Below are positions 22,785 to 36,600 of a DNA stretch of 64,000 nucleotides, in pieces (the stretch's first letter is position 1; each line of letters starts with the position of its first letter). Source of the DNA: Sclerotinia nivalis (lineage: Eukaryota; Ascomycota; Leotiomycetes; Helotiales; Sclerotiniaceae); the NCBI GenBank assembly GCA_029531795.1, contig JAPEIS010000006.1, positions 2,232,001-2,296,000 of the forward strand, read 5' to 3'. Both the position numbers and the translations under genes were made by a program. A model generated the notes under the pieces. That model worked only from the letters and a program-made list of their open reading frames with translations. It was not told where the DNA came from and ran no database searches.

Positions 22785-23461
22785 GGTTTGAATTAGTTTA
22801 GTGGTGTGTTGGTTTGTTGGTTTGGTTTGAGGGATGGGCGGATGGGGGAGGTAGTAAGAGGGATAGTAGAGGGGAGAGTTTGACGAGTAAAAAAGAGAAT
22901 GACGGGTACAAAATCAAATTCCATCAGCTTAAAATTCATCTTCATATTCACATTCACATTCATATTCATCTTATAATCTTACTTAAGCCTGCTGCCCAAA
23001 TCAAAATATCAAAATATCAAAAGAGTGAAATCTTAAGAAAAAAAAAGACATACTAATAGTCGGCTCTCACAAATGGCCGACTAGTTCCTAGTCGGGGAAA
23101 GCGAAATGTTCCCGGAAAGTGACATATATCACTTATATTACACACATCACATCACATCACATCACATCACATCACATGCACTCTACTCAAAATCAGACAA
23201 ATCAAAATAGAGAAAATGAAAACTTGCAAGCTTCATTTTACTGCTGTTATGCCAATACCGCTTCTATCACGACCAGCCAGTCTCAATCCAGTCCAGCCAT
23301 TCTCACCACATTCCATCACATCAAATTTTTCCACACATCACTTAACTCCCAGCATCATCAACCATCAATCCAGTTCATTGATACCATCTCCGAGCAGTTC
23401 AATCAAATCTTCCTAACATCCTTCACAATCCAGCACAGCAAAATCAAATCAAGCCTAAAAA
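22785..23461. other. Intergenic region between converging genes
   Basis: 3' flanks of the oxidoreductase and acrB genes. Contains a CACAT/ATCAC pentamer run (about 23143-23178). No supported gene. Confidence 0.55.
23143..23178. repeat. ATCAC pentamer microsatellite
   Basis: About seven copies of CACAT/ATCAC. Confidence 0.9.
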
Positions 23462-26452
23462 TCAATTATCCCAAAAATGTCTCAACCCCCTCAAACTTCC
23501 ACCTCCTATCCCAGATCCCGCACCAATAGGTAAAGGTAATTGAGCATTTCCTGGAGTCGGACTCTTAGGATCCCCAATACTACCTCTCGAACTTCCACTT
23601 CTGGAACCTAATCCATCACCTGACCCAGAACCCTTGCGAGTTGGAGGCCAGTTTAATAATGATTCGTTTTGTTGGAATTGAGAAGATGTTGTATTGCGGA
23701 AAGAAGCAAAGGGACTTGGTGATTGGTTGAGATTATATGGAGAATATTGAGATTGAGATTGAAGATGTGGTCCATAGAATGGAGTATGTTCTTCATCGGA
23801 ATCGGGTCCTTGGGTAAAACCACTCTCATTACTTAGCATGCTTGAACTTCTACCTCTTGGTCTTGTGGATTGTAGCATTGCCATTGAACCACCCATTTGA
23901 GGCATAACTGATGCGATATTTGAAATTGGAGTGTATGCGGGGAATCTAGGCATTGAATTCTCAGGGGCGGTTGTCCAGGGACTAGGATTGGCATAAACTT
24001 GATTTGTTTCTTGTTGATGTTGTTGCTGTAAGGCAAAGCTCCATTGTTCGATGAACGAATAAATGGTATTAAGGGTCTCAGTATGTTGATGGAGTTGAAG
24101 TTGTGCCTTTGTGTTATACTCAGACCAGCTCGCCTCGACCATTTTCCTTTCCTCATCTTTATCCTTTCTTTGCTTTTCCTTACGCTGAACTTCATTTAAC
24201 CCTTTGGTGTTAGCCTCGCGAAGATCATCTGCTTGATGAGTAAGTTTGATGGATCGGGCTTCCAATTTCTCGGATTGACGTTCTCTGTTAAGAAGTTCGG
24301 CGCTCAAAGCTGCGATTGGCTTTTCATTCTCCTTCTTTTTGTTAATGAAATCGGATTTGGCTTTTTCATAAAGATCTTTCTGCGTTCGATACATTTGCTT
24401 TGCAGAAATATAATCAGAATCTCTTGATGCGGAGGGTAATCGATCGGCGATATCAATCTCAGCTTGGATGGCAGCAATGGCATCATCTGCTTGTTTAATG
24501 TGAAGGTTGATTTGTTGAATTTTTTGACGTTGACGATCATCATTACCGCCTGATGAGGTTATGATATTGGTGAGCTTCTCAATATCTTTACGAAGTGTAC
24601 TAAGTTTAGTGCGTTGGTCTTTACGTTCGCGTTTTTGGCGAGTGCGTTCTTCGAGAAGTTTGGTCTCGGATGCGATGATTGATTGTTTGATAGTGGTACT
24701 AGGTGATCCTGGTCGTCCTGATATTTGAGGAGGAAGAGGTGAAAGGGAGGCGGTAGCTGTAGTATCCGAAGGAGTAGAAAGAGTTTTGACGCTGGTACAA
24801 AAAATGACTCTGCTGTTAACAGTATTGAAAAATTCAATCTCGTAGCTGCTCGAAGGTGCAAGCCCAAAAATTTCCCCATCCCAACACGTGTTTTGTCCAG
24901 CAGGTAAGCTAGAATCAATGCTAGGCTCCATCCTCGTAGGTTGCCAATGTGCTTGATTGACCCTAACAAAGATAGGCATCCTCGAATTCACAGCTGACCC
25001 ATCTGCATGCTCTTGATTCTCTTCGGGAATTATGTATTTGGGGAAATAACTGGTACTGAATAAAACTGTATCAGACCCAACATTGGTAATCCATATTCGT
25101 TCTGGCTCGGTACTAAAAGGTGCATTTCCGAGGTTACTAGCATCTGTTGCATTGGTACCCGCCGATTCCGCAGCTGCGTGTGATGTCTCGTACTCTTTGA
25201 CCATGACAATTTTTGTACTTGCTAAGGCTGCCCATAAAGGCTGTTGTATACGAACTTGTGCGCTTTGTTTTCTCTTTTTCCTGGTGGTAATGGCTGTACT
25301 ACTAGCATGTAGTGTAGTTATGGCTTCGTTATCTGGCGTTTGTGAGTTTGTACTAGAAGAATCATTGGCTCCATCTGCGGATCCTTTAGCTGCTTCAGGA
25401 TCACCCAAAGTAGATGCTGCATGATCGCGTTTTTGACTCCTAAAATATAAATCTCGAATATACCGCACTACTCCTTGTGCAAGGATATGAACCGCAAGAA
25501 TGTTTCTAACCCAAATCGGTATTAGGTCTTTCCAATTCGCGCTATGTATTGGTATCGATTCGAGAGGGTCTTCAAGGTTGAATGGTCCCAAAAAGCTTCG
25601 TGGAAATGAGATTATTGATCGAAGCCCAGTAGATTTAAGGTTGTTAGTTGAAGCATAATGCGAGAGCCCTATGTAACCAAAGCAGAGAAACACGTTCTTC
25701 ATCCCAGCCTCTTTCCCACTAATACCTCCTCCCAAGGTCAATGCGATCACAGATTGTGCAAATTGTAAGATAAACTCCTGCACAGGGCCATATAAGAAAA
25801 CCCAGGTCAAGAGAAATAGTGCATCAACCACTAAAATTGTTGCCAATGATGGTGTACCAGTTGTTCCCTCAAACATATCGATGAAGCTTATTCCAGAAGT
25901 AGCAGCTGTGGATGGAGGAACGAATGTCAAGGTGGCGAATAGTAACTGGATAATCGTCAAGAAAGCGGGTGGAACCTGGAGAAGGACAATAAGGATGGCC
26001 AAGGTATCAGAGATCGGGCAGGATGTCAACACAGTCTTCGCATAATGTAATGGACCGGAATCGCGATGAACCGAAGGATTTTTGGCAGAATTTACGTTGA
26101 TATGGCGATGATTTTCTTGTGGGAAAGAAATCGTGGGAACATTATAAACATCTTGAGATGAATCTGAATGCCCACCCACTGACGTCCTCCTCACCATGTC
26201 CCCTCCTAACTTATTTTCTGATGTATTGTCTGCTTGTCCTAGTAATTTCGCGTGTCCATTTGTAGGTGGTGGGGTCGAAGGTGATGGTGTTGATGAGATG
26301 GATTCGGAGGAGTTCGCATGTCCGTTCATATGTCCATTACTCTTTTGTCGAGGTACCCTCTTCCCTGGACCTACAAGTCCATTATCATGTCTAGTATCGC
26401 GCACATTCGCAGCACCTTGCTGTCGCTTCGAGTTGGGTGGAGGACGAGGCAT
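23462..26452 (-). CDS. acrB: Ubiquitination network signalling protein AcrB
   Basis: Start chosen at ATG 26452 (MPRPPPNSKRQQG), since the frame upstream has only a TTG. This gives 996 aa. AcrB of Aspergillus nidulans acts with the CreB/CreD/HulA ubiquitination network in acriflavine resistance and carbon-source regulation. The conserved N-terminus (GAANVRDTRHDNGLVGPGKR), three hydrophobic segments (about residues 150-172, 202-222 and 309-327) and a long coiled coil (about 595-800, starting SETKLLEERTRQKRER) match that family. The N- and C-terminal tails are Ser/Asn/Gln-rich. It is a single exon and intact. Neighbours are unrelated. Identification rests on remembered family features, so homology should be treated as strong but unverified. 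Confidence 0.85.
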   Translation of the reverse strand: MPRPPPNSKRQQGAANVRDTRHDNGLVGPGKRVPRQKSNGHMNGHANSSESISSTPSPSTPPPTNGHAKLLGQADNTSENKLGGDMVRRTSVGGHSDSSQDVYNVPTISFPQENHRHINVNSAKNPSVHRDSGPLHYAKTVLTSCPISDTLAILIVLLQVPPAFLTIIQLLFATLTFVPPSTAATSGISFIDMFEGTTGTPSLATILVVDALFLLTWVFLYGPVQEFILQFAQSVIALTLGGGISGKEAGMKNVFLCFGYIGLSHYASTNNLKSTGLRSIISFPRSFLGPFNLEDPLESIPIHSANWKDLIPIWVRNILAVHILAQGVVRYIRDLYFRSQKRDHAASTLGDPEAAKGSADGANDSSSTNSQTPDNEAITTLHASSTAITTRKKRKQSAQVRIQQPLWAALASTKIVMVKEYETSHAAAESAGTNATDASNLGNAPFSTEPERIWITNVGSDTVLFSTSYFPKYIIPEENQEHADGSAVNSRMPIFVRVNQAHWQPTRMEPSIDSSLPAGQNTCWDGEIFGLAPSSSYEIEFFNTVNSRVIFCTSVKTLSTPSDTTATASLSPLPPQISGRPGSPSTTIKQSIIASETKLLEERTRQKRERKDQRTKLSTLRKDIEKLTNIITSSGGNDDRQRQKIQQINLHIKQADDAIAAIQAEIDIADRLPSASRDSDYISAKQMYRTQKDLYEKAKSDFINKKKENEKPIAALSAELLNRERQSEKLEARSIKLTHQADDLREANTKGLNEVQRKEKQRKDKDEERKMVEASWSEYNTKAQLQLHQHTETLNTIYSFIEQWSFALQQQHQQETNQVYANPSPWTTAPENSMPRFPAYTPISNIASVMPQMGGSMAMLQSTRPRGRSSSMLSNESGFTQGPDSDEEHTPFYGPHLQSQSQYSPYNLNQSPSPFASFRNTTSSQFQQNESLLNWPPTRKGSGSGDGLGSRSGSSRGSIGDPKSPTPGNAQLPLPIGAGSGIGGGSLRGLRHFWDN

Positions 26453-29400
26453 GCGACCACCTGGTGGATTGCTGACCCAGAGGAATAATCCGAGCCAGCT
26501 TGAATGGGAGCTTCGGAAACGTCCTAAATGCAATAAATGGGTATAATCTTCCTTCCTCCCTCCAAAAGACTAAGGCAGATGATAAATTAACCTTAGATCA
26601 GGCATAGGTTGATCGAAAAGGTTAATATTTATGTATTGAAATCATTCAAGAAGTTGAAAGAGTGATCAACTTGAATGATTTGAATGATGTGTTTGATGTT
26701 GTGGATGGGTTTATTGCATAGAAGCGGTAATAATGAGTTTAAGTGGTGGTTGTTTTCCTTTTCCTTCCCTGGTGCCTTGTGCTCAGGCCTTTTTTTCTTC
26801 TTTGCTTTAGACGAACGAGATTTCAATCCTTTAGAAAGATCTAGGTGTACCCAGTGAAATAATTTACGTGTTTTGATTGACCTTTACCCTTTTCAACTCT
26901 TATTCATCAGTGGATTGAACAACCGCGAATAAGACTTTGTTTATGCGAAAATGATGACTAAAAATCCGAGGTTCAATATAAAAATCGAGTTCAATTTTTC
27001 TTGGATTTTCACCAATTAAAATTCATCATTAGCAAAAGAATTGAAATGGTCTTGTGTTTTGTTTAAGTCACTTGCATCAACTTATGAAAAAGGATTTTTC
27101 TGTTTAACTTATACTCGAGTAGATCTATTTAAAGCTTAAGCCTTATGGTTACCCAGATAGAACATTGCTTGTTTTGTTTTTTGGGATTGTCCAATTGTTT
27201 GATGTGGGAGTATTGAATGAATGGCTAGCTGGCTGGCTGGCTGTACAATGTACGTGAATTCTATATATAAGATGATGATTGTATTTGGGACTCCAACTAT
27301 CTGATAATACGGCACTCCGTACAAACTGCAAGAAATCACTTGCTTTGATTGATTAAATTATCCATCATGTCATCCAGATTCATACACAAAATCAATCCAT
27401 CCAATTATCCAATACTACCCTAATGCTACGCTACCTAATAAAATCTTCTCCTGAATGGCTTCGCCGTATTTGGGACCGAGTTTGATCGATCGATGGTCAG
27501 GTATCCGGTTATCACGAGGTTTCAACCAACCGTTGATATCTCAGGGACGCCCGAGGTCCCTCTTCCTTGGTTTACGCTTCCCCCTAAATTAGTATTAGTT
27601 GATCTCTGTATGGATGACATCTGTCCACGATACCAAGAAAGTAATTGAAGGAATATACTCCCATACTAAGATTGAAGTTGAAGAAGACATCAAAAAGTAA
27701 GCATTTCTGGTACAAACTTTTTATTTTCTCATGCTTAATGCCGTGCGGTACATACGTAAGGCTATTTCGAAGTCACAGCGTTTAATTTATTATGGATTAT
27801 GGATTATTATGCAAAAGCTGAAGGACATCGAACAATTTTTAGCAGAACTGTTCTTAATAGAGTTTTACTACCTAGTCTAATAGTCTAATAGTCTAATAGT
27901 CCAATAAATTATAGTCCACCTAGTCTACTACTACCGAAACCGTTGCTTTAGACCCATTTCCGAGATTCATCCATACTAGGTAGTTAAAAATCCTGTCATT
28001 GAATGAAGGGGGCAAAAAGGGAAACCGAGATGCGAATAACAAATCCGAGGTGAAAATCCCGCCCCCACCTCAATAATTCCTACAATAGGGGATCTTTAGC
28101 ATTTATATCTTTGCGGCCTCTATTACTCCTTTATTCAATAAAGTTGAATATTATTGTCGATCATTACAGTATCAAAAATGGCAACGCATATCTTCTTCCT
28201 TTCCACCAAAAACTCCCGAATCCACGAGTAAACTCCCGGTTGTACGTATCATATCTTCTTCGTGCGCATTACGCATACACCCTCCCCGGAGCATGTCATG
28301 TATGACTTATTTCTCCATAGAGGGGATTCCCTGTCGTGCACCGCATGCAAAATAAAGAGTGAGTCCATCGCTTCGGCGCTTACAAGGCTTATTTTTCATC
28401 TATATTGTGTATGTGGGCATCATTCTGTTTGGTTAATGGATGAATTTGAGGGATATGACGGGTTTAAGGTGGCATGTTTTAAAGGCCATGAATGATTTGG
28501 GGAATATATTAAAAGATAAGTATATGCCGGAATACTCGGGGATGAATGTGTCCAGATTGATTCTTTCCTTCTTTTACCACGATGAACTTCAGCGACAATA
28601 CATTCGACTCGAAAGCGATGATGAGGGAAAACAACCTTGCCTGGTTTATATGAAGTAGTTTCAAGATTCTATCGCTGATTCATCCACTCATTCGACACCC
28701 ATGTTGTGATAACTGATTGGAAGTGGGGATCAAAACAGAGTTTTTGAAGCTAAAGTACGAAGATCTTCCTCTATTGGTAAATTTCTGCATGCTCTAACCT
28801 TTTTCTTTTCATGACTTTCATTCAATGTGATGACTCTTACATTCTTCAAACTCATTTATTCCCGCCATAAACGTCTTCAAATTTAAAGTATTCGGGGGAC
28901 GAACTCAAGTTGAGTTCATTTGGTTCATCCCAAGATTGGGATCAGATCACGTGCTTGTGTAGCCACTCGAGTGAGAATGGCCTGCTTTCTTGCATATTGT
29001 TGCTTATCTGTGTGTTTCCATTCCATTCTCCTTCTTTACTGTTTCCGGAGAATATTCTCGTGCGCAGATCCATGATGAAGGGATACCTAATCACACACGG
29101 TACCGGTACCGTACATTTATATATCAGCTAAGGGACGGCGACATCAAGTAATCTCCTCCTCATGCAATGCAACTCTACAAATGCCGATTTGATGCTCGGG
29201 GAACTTCACATATATCAAGTGACCAATGTGAGATCTTGGCACCATGTCATTTCATCTACCGATATCGCATCTGGAGAAGCATGTCCGAAAATAATCCTGG
29301 TAATGCTATGATCTTCGTCGGGTCCCCGTTTCGGGTGGTTGGTACTGGACAAGGAACTTGTTTGGTCACTGTGGTAGGCGCTACGTCTAATGCCGAGTGT

Positions 29401-31757
29401 GAGTTTCATGTCCCGTGCTGACGGCATGGGTTATTTAGTGTGATTATTAATGTTGCTTGTGCATGCCTCACTATTCATGCGAGACTTCACCTCATTCCTT
29501 TACATCTTTGCAGTCACAAAGAGTTCTTATCTGTTCTTGGGCGTCTGATACTTGTACTACCATAAAACTATTGGTTTCACATAGAAGTATCATTCCGTCT
29601 TTCGCGTCCCAAAAACGAGAACACTCCTCTTGGCACTCAAATTATTTAATCCCACTTTCGACTTTCGATTTTTTTGGTTTAGTAACTCGCTAGCTTCCTT
29701 TCAAAGAGACTATATATATCAATTGCTGGTCGCGAATATCGCCATGGTTGATGAATATGCTATAGTCCACGGTGGCGGCCAGTGATCGCCAAATACGACA
29801 GAAGCACTTCACGAGCTGGGTCCGACTGTTGTTCTCGGAGGTCTTGTTCTATTGATACTGGTTGGCTATACTACAGTAGTTAACCGCGAATAATGATGAT
29901 GTTTCGTTTAGATCATACAATATAGTAATTGAAGATAGATTTTCCCCACTTTAATGATTCCCCAAGTCACAGAGTTAGTGGTTTTCATTCTCGGAATAAT
30001 ATAAAGAATGGTTATTATAAATCATGACTGAGTTTATCTTGACTTTTTGAAACCATTTTCCACCAAGGGCCATCATGTGGAATCCCCGGTGGGTCAAATA
30101 TCAAGACTTCATGTGACTATGAGCAAGATTGTGAAATGCTGGCTTCATTGCTAGGAACTCTATTAGGATGCCATCAGGTGAATATGATGAGAGCTGTGAT
30201 ATATTCTAAGCATGGCTATCTGAAGATAACTCTGATATATTATAATACTATAGAAAGATCATTAAATATCACTCAGCTTACATCGTTGAAACCACCCAGC
30301 TCATTTGTGATAACTACCACATATGTCATAAAGATAAAGATAAGGAATCTCTAAGTTGGGAAGGAATATCAAGGTCGCTGAACTGTGAAAGGAGATGCTT
30401 GATATTATCTAAGGAATATTTACTCTAGCGTAATGAATACCCGCGATGTAGGTATATTATTAATAGAATTAGAAACGAATCTCCTAAGTCTACACTTACC
30501 ATATACTGTACTGTATCATTTAGATAAATTCGCTTGATTAGATGCGCATGCGTATTGTCACTCTACCTGGTAATGTCAGAGCACTTTAAGTCCATATATT
30601 TATCTACAATATCCCCATCGCGCAACTAGATAGTGATGTGGGTGATTTTATTTTGATTTTGACTGTTTCCCATGGTCGTGGAGTAGGACTTGTTTTTTAT
30701 TCATCGTGCTTTGATCATAGAATGGATATTTTTGGGAAGTAGAGCTGGGGAGGGTGGATGGTGTGTTTTATTGTTGTGTGGGTTGTGTTGTGTGGGTTGG
30801 GTTGGGAGTAAGTTGGATGTTCTGATACTCGGTCTTGATGTTTGGTTCTTCTGTATACCTAGGTAAGATCTTACCTAGTTTTGTGTTGTGTGTTGGATCG
30901 TATATAAATTAATGATGAATGGTCAATGGTCAACGGTTCGGATTGTTTTTGTGGATATCTTGATGATAGGTCTGATGATTGATAGATAGATCTTTAGACT
31001 CTGGAATTGATTGATTGGATAAGATATCAGATTGAAGGAAATCATTGCTGATATTTATTTGGTGGTGTGGAATTGTGGGATTGTGATTTTCTAAGGTTAC
31101 TTATCAGATTATTTAGAGTTGATCATTGGGATGTGTCAATTCGGATTTCTATAATATCGTCCGGCAGCGTGTCTTTTAATCGATTTTTAGGACTACGCCT
31201 GCTGTTTGCATGTATTTTCGTCCCTGGCTGATCGTCAACTTGGTTGTTGCCAGATTTTGTGACTGTGCCTAGGTAGTTACCTAGTTAATGATGGCCATAA
31301 CTGCTTTAGGATTAGAACTCTCTATGCTTTGCTAGTGCTTTTGTGATGTTTGTGTAATTCTTTCTCATCTTTATGCGGTATACGTCTACTTTGCAAATTA
31401 GATAGACCAAATTTTGTTAATCACTGAAAGGCTGAAATGTTGAACTTATTCCTCGGTGTCTCCTTCAGTATGAATCACATCAGCATTTTTATATGGCCAG
31501 TGCTTAAGCCTTAATGCAAAATGATTCCAATAACTGCCGTTTGGCTTATGCTGAGCCCCAACTGTTCAGCCAAAAGTGCCCGGTAATGCGGGGCAATGAT
31601 CACAAACACCTACATTCACTTTATCCCAGCACCTGATTTCTGCGGCGCAGCCCATCTAGTCTTCTACCTAAGCAGAGCCTGCTTTCCACTTCTATTATCA
31701 CAAATACTCACTCTTGAATCTGGGAATTATTTTACCAAACGACCAGAGTCTATCAAA
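26453..31757. other. 5.3 kb gene-poor region
   Basis: Includes the acrB promoter. AT-rich with many short open frames (60-95 codons) that start at TTG/GTG or lack composition bias. None has a recognisable domain. Short AGTCTAAT tandem units sit at about 27870-27905. CCTAGGTA-type motifs occur near 30860 and 31270. I see nothing that supports a gene. Confidence 0.5.
27868..27905. repeat. TCTAATAG octamer repeat
   Basis: Four near-perfect copies of AGTCTAAT followed by diverged ones (AGTCCAAT). Confidence 0.85.
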
Positions 31758-33609
31758 ATGGCTACTTCTAACTTCGCGGAAAATGCAGTTGGCTATCTCA
31801 TCTATGCTTTGATAGCCAGAGTAGGGTTGTTTTTCTTGAAAGTTATAGGTGGTGCTGATCAGATCATTAGTGTTTGCTAGTTTATGGCTATCGCATCTTC
31901 GTTCACCCGCTCCATTCATACCCAGGACTATTCATCGCAAAATTTACGGACTGGTATGGTGGTTACCATGCATTCTTTCGGAGATTACATTTGGTAACTT
32001 ATCGAGATCATCAGCTCTATGGTAAGTTGTATGGCTTCCTGCAGGTTATACGCCACACTAAGTGTTGAAATCCTTAGGTGCCGCTATTCGGCAAGGGCCG
32101 AACAAGTTAGTCTTCAACACTGTCACGGCACTTCATGGTAAGACGCGCCCCAATTCTGCATCTTCCGGATCTAATAGTACCAGAAATTATCAAAGCGATC
32201 GTCTCTATAAATCGCGGGCGTACCTGGTAACTCAAATAACTCCGACAGCCTTCAACTTGTTTAATGTTCTCGACAAACGCTTGCATGGCGTTAAACGCCG
32301 AACTATTGGACAAGGAATCAATGATCTAGCTATGCGAAAATTTGAACCTCATATGATGTCGCATATCAACATATTTGTCTACCATTTAGCTAAATCGTCT
32401 AGCGATCCCAAAGCCGTTGTCGACTTGAGCGAGCAGTGTAAGTATCTCGGCATGGACGTTGTCGGTGAGCTTGGCTTCGGCACTAATCTAGCCTTGCAAA
32501 CATCACCAAAGAATCGATTCATGATTAAAGGATTAGAAACCTCGAATTTTCGATCAAATACTTATATGCAATTTCCTCTATTGAAGAAGATTGGCATGGA
32601 AGTTCTTCTATATCCGTTTATTTTAACACGTCAGTTGAAGTACTATAACACTTTGAGAGATCTAATTGTTGTGCGACGGTCTGAAGGTGCACATGCTAGG
32701 AATGATCTATATTCTTTTGTGGCTGATATTAAGGATCCGGAAACGGGAGAGGGCATGCGTCTTCGAGATATATGGAGCGAGGCGGCTTTCTTCATGCCGG
32801 CAGGTACGTTAACTTTGAATTTTTGCCATTGAAAATTGCTACAAAAACCTAAGTCAACTAACCGTATCCATACAGGAGGCGACACAACCTCTACCGCTCT
32901 ATCCGCTGCATTCTTTTACCTTTCCCGATACCCGGACTGCTATCAAAAACTAGCCTCCCAAATCCGCAGAACATTCACAAACGGCGAGGAGATAAAAAGC
33001 GGACCAAAACTAAACAGCTGTTCCTATCTACGCGCCTGTATCGATGAAACTCTCCGTCTCTCACCCCCTATATCCACAACATTATGGCGCGATCTACCTT
33101 CTACGGACAAACAGCCTTTTATCATAGACGGCCATGTCATACCCCCCGGAACACAACTCGGAGTTAATATCTACACTATTCATCATAATCCCGTCTATTT
33201 TCCCGATCCCTTCGTCTCCAAACCCGAGCGCTGGCTTGATTCCTCTGAATCTTCAGACAAGTCTTCAGAAGCTAGAAAAATCTCCTTGGAGGCTTTCACA
33301 CCCTTCTCTCTTGGTTCGCGCGGATGCGCGGGAAAGGCAATGGCGTATATGGAGTTGAGTCTTGCGATGGCGAAATCGTTGTGGTATTTGGATTTTGAGA
33401 GACCGGAGGTTGGGAAATTGGATGCGGTTGGGGAGGGGAAGGAAGGGGATCGTGGTGGAAGGGGGAGGAAACAGGAGTTTCAGTTGAGGGGTCAGTTTAC
33501 TACGGTGCATGAAGGACCGAATTTGGTTTTTAGACCGAGGGGTGGGGAGTGGAGGGAGTTACAGAGGGAGGTTGAGATTGGAATGGAGGGAGAGTTGGAA
33601 GAAGAATGA
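31758..33609 (+). CDS. Cytochrome P450 monooxygenase, possibly frame-compromised
   Basis: Exons 31758-31820, 31871-32021, 32078-32803 and 32876-33609 join to 557 aa. The first intron (50 bp) is needed to fuse YLIYALIAR to CLLVYGYRIFVHPL, the membrane anchor. P450 hallmarks are present: I-helix PAGGDTTSTA, K-helix ETLR, PERW, and heme-binding FSLGSRGCAGKAM. Microsomal, heme-thiolate, substrate unknown. The anomaly is at 32138-32183, a 46-bp segment with GTAAGA donor, CTAAT branch and CCAG acceptor, after TALH, where most fungal P450s have an [DE]IY motif. Splicing it gives HE followed by a one-base shift; leaving it in keeps the frame open but adds GKTRPNSASSGSNSTR. So either the intron is retained or the gene is a pseudogene. 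See finding. Confidence 0.85.
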
Positions 33610-36600
33610 TTTTCTTTTTTTTTTTGGGTGGTTTGATGCATGGGTCTAAGTGCCGTTTTCATGAACATCGATTTCTTTTTGGGGAGTTGGATGGCGGGAT
33701 TGGTAATAAGGGGATTCAGGGGATGAAAGGTTTATGATGGCACACTAATGAATAATAAACCTTCTACTATCTCAACTCAGCATCCTCTTCCCCTTTTTCT
33801 TTTCTCCTCATTTGTCTGGATTCCATACTGTGCCATACCATCCCATACCATACTATATCATTTCATTTCATACTCCTTTCTACCCCAATCTTTCATCTTT
33901 TTTCTCTCTCTTTATCGATATTATTGATTGGTATATGGTATCTTGACAATTAGATATCCAATATTGAACTATACTAAAGTAGAGAATTGAGAATTGAGAC
34001 TTGAGATCTGTTAGAGAGTAATTATGAACTAAAGGGAAGTAAATTGATATGAAGGTCTTCTTTAGATAGTCTGATGAGTTTTCTGCTATTTTGATAGGTT
34101 TAATTATAATGGATAATGATGAATGATAAATGGTGATGAATAATGAATAATGATGAATAATAAATCGTGATGAATAATGATAAATGATGAATAGTGATGA
34201 ATGATGAATAGTGATGAATGATGAATAGTAATAGATATTTTTTGGTTTATAGATTATACAGCAAACAATCACATTCCTTACAAATTACAATTCAACATAT
34301 AAGATGTTTTTGGCTTGATATTTGGACTTGATATTTGGACTTGATATTTGACTTGATATTTGACTCACTCAGCATAAACTGATACATCCCAAATCTAGAA
34401 ATAATAATCACACAGCAACAGCCCTCTTATCATCACTCCACGAATACCACTCCACGAATACCATCCTCCTTCAACCTTAACATTACTTCTCATTGTACTA
34501 AATCTCTGATCTCTTTTTCCATCAAACAACTTCTGCCCGTACAATTCTGCTTTCGTCAGATAAATCCTTGCTATTCTAAACCTGAAGGCTTAAATAACTT
34601 GAGCATCAAAAATGATGAAGTGTACGTGATCACAAACCCGAACCACTCAACATCCCACCGTGGATTTTTCCACATGGGGGGAATGGGATGATATCCTTTT
34701 GGTAGATCGGAGTTTGTTTGGAACAGGAAATATTTTCGTAAGTGGAAACCTTTCCCTTTGATTCCTTTCCGTCATTTATATTCTTTCCTTCCTTTCCGCC
34801 ATTTGTATTCTTTCCTTCCTTTCCGTCATTGTTATCCTTTCCTTCCTTTCCGCTCTTGAGATAACCCATATTCCACACGAGTCAGATGAAACAATGCATG
34901 GTGTTGGTTGCGGTTACGCCCTTGTTGATTGATGAAAATTCATCACCTGTTCCTCGTTCAACCATCTCTAATCCGCAACTCTCGAGTTTCAAGATGTTTC
35001 CGAAACGAGCCAGCATGCATCGTGCGGATTTCTATGTCTCGATAATCATACCCCAACCCAGAACAAAATGATGATCCAGTACGCTGGTAAGGTAAGCAAA
35101 CATTGAATGGTAACCGCGCATCTCCATCAATGATACCATTCACTATTTATCGGAGCTATACCAGGATAGTAGGTAATGTGGCAGAATTTAGCGTTGGCGG
35201 TGGAGGTTTGCTTATTACCCCAACAAAAATGTCTATATGCTTGCTCCATCTGCTTGGTTTCCTTGTATCAATAGGTCTAACACTATTAATGTCTCTAAGT
35301 ATCTGTACGGTGTAGTTTTGTAGGACAGACCAAGTTGATGAGCTTCCTATCACACTTCCAACCGATCAGGATGCAGAGGGAACGACTTCCGACTTTGACT
35401 TTAAAGTGAGAAATAAAGTGTTGGGTGCTCAGTTGCTGGTGGACAGATTTGGTGTAGCACCTTTCAGATGCGGGAATGATACGAGCAGCGAAAGAGGGTA
35501 TCGATGGGTATAGTGAGCAGCGGTTAGCTATCCCGAGGAGAGATTTGCAAGTAATTCCAGCACTGAGTCCCATACATTCCAGTCTGTGTCTTGAATGTCG
35601 TTCCATCTACGTTCCTCAAATGTACCTTTGTGCAGTATTATATACTGTGGGTGTACACTGCCTAAACAATTCGCATTTGTGAGATGTACATGGATCTGTG
35701 TTCGGGTCATTGGAATAATTGCTGCGCAACGATTGCAAAGCAGTCTTTTGACTTGTACTGGCAGTCCCGTGTAACATCAAAAGAAGTGAAGATTCAAGGA
35801 TCTTCTGGATTTGGATGCACAATTTTTGTATGATGCGGGCCGACCTGTCTCCTAATAGTACACTCACACAGACTGCTCTACAACCACTTCTTTTCCAACA
35901 GCCTCGTCACCCGTTGACATATCCTTCTTCCTCGTAACAAATTCTTTTTCTTGATATCTCAGCTGACCCGTATTATTCCCACCCATCCGGATGAGTGCAA
36001 TATTATGACGAGAGGTTCCGTTCCCTGATATGGTGAAGATGCATTTGCTATCCTCTTGGAACTGTGGAGTCTTTCAACGAGTGAGATAGTTTGTAATTGG
36101 TACAGCTGGAATTTATCCCTGAAAAGACAAGATATCGATACACACTTGAACGTGGGCCGTGATAAGCGAATCCTTGGGCGACAGTATACAAATGGTAAAC
36201 TGCCTCCAGAAATCCAATAGATATTGCTCCGGTTGGCGTGTGACATACAGCAAATGATGGGCTGGTTGTGACAAGATAACGAGCCCTCTTATTGTACAGC
36301 TTCATTCCGTAGAGCTTTATTAGGGGAATATACTAAGGTGACGTGTTCACCCGAGCAGTCTTTTGTTCCATTCTAGGAGTAATGGATGTCTTATTCATTT
36401 GCTTCTTTGGAATCAGAACTTACAGTAATTCGCAATGAGACCATGCTTTTATGAACAAAAAGCGGCAGCTGAGCCTTCACAGCTTGTATAGAGGCTCGCT
36501 AATTCTCGCAGAACGATGCAAATGATTCGTGTGATATGCCACCCGTCTTTTCATATTGGTAAAGAACTTTAAGTTCTGTAGAAGGCAACATGAAGCTTCG

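Noticed and set aside
34630..34878. 82-codon minus-strand frame with GKEGK repeats
   Set aside because: Created by a 27-bp minisatellite. No other evidence for a gene.
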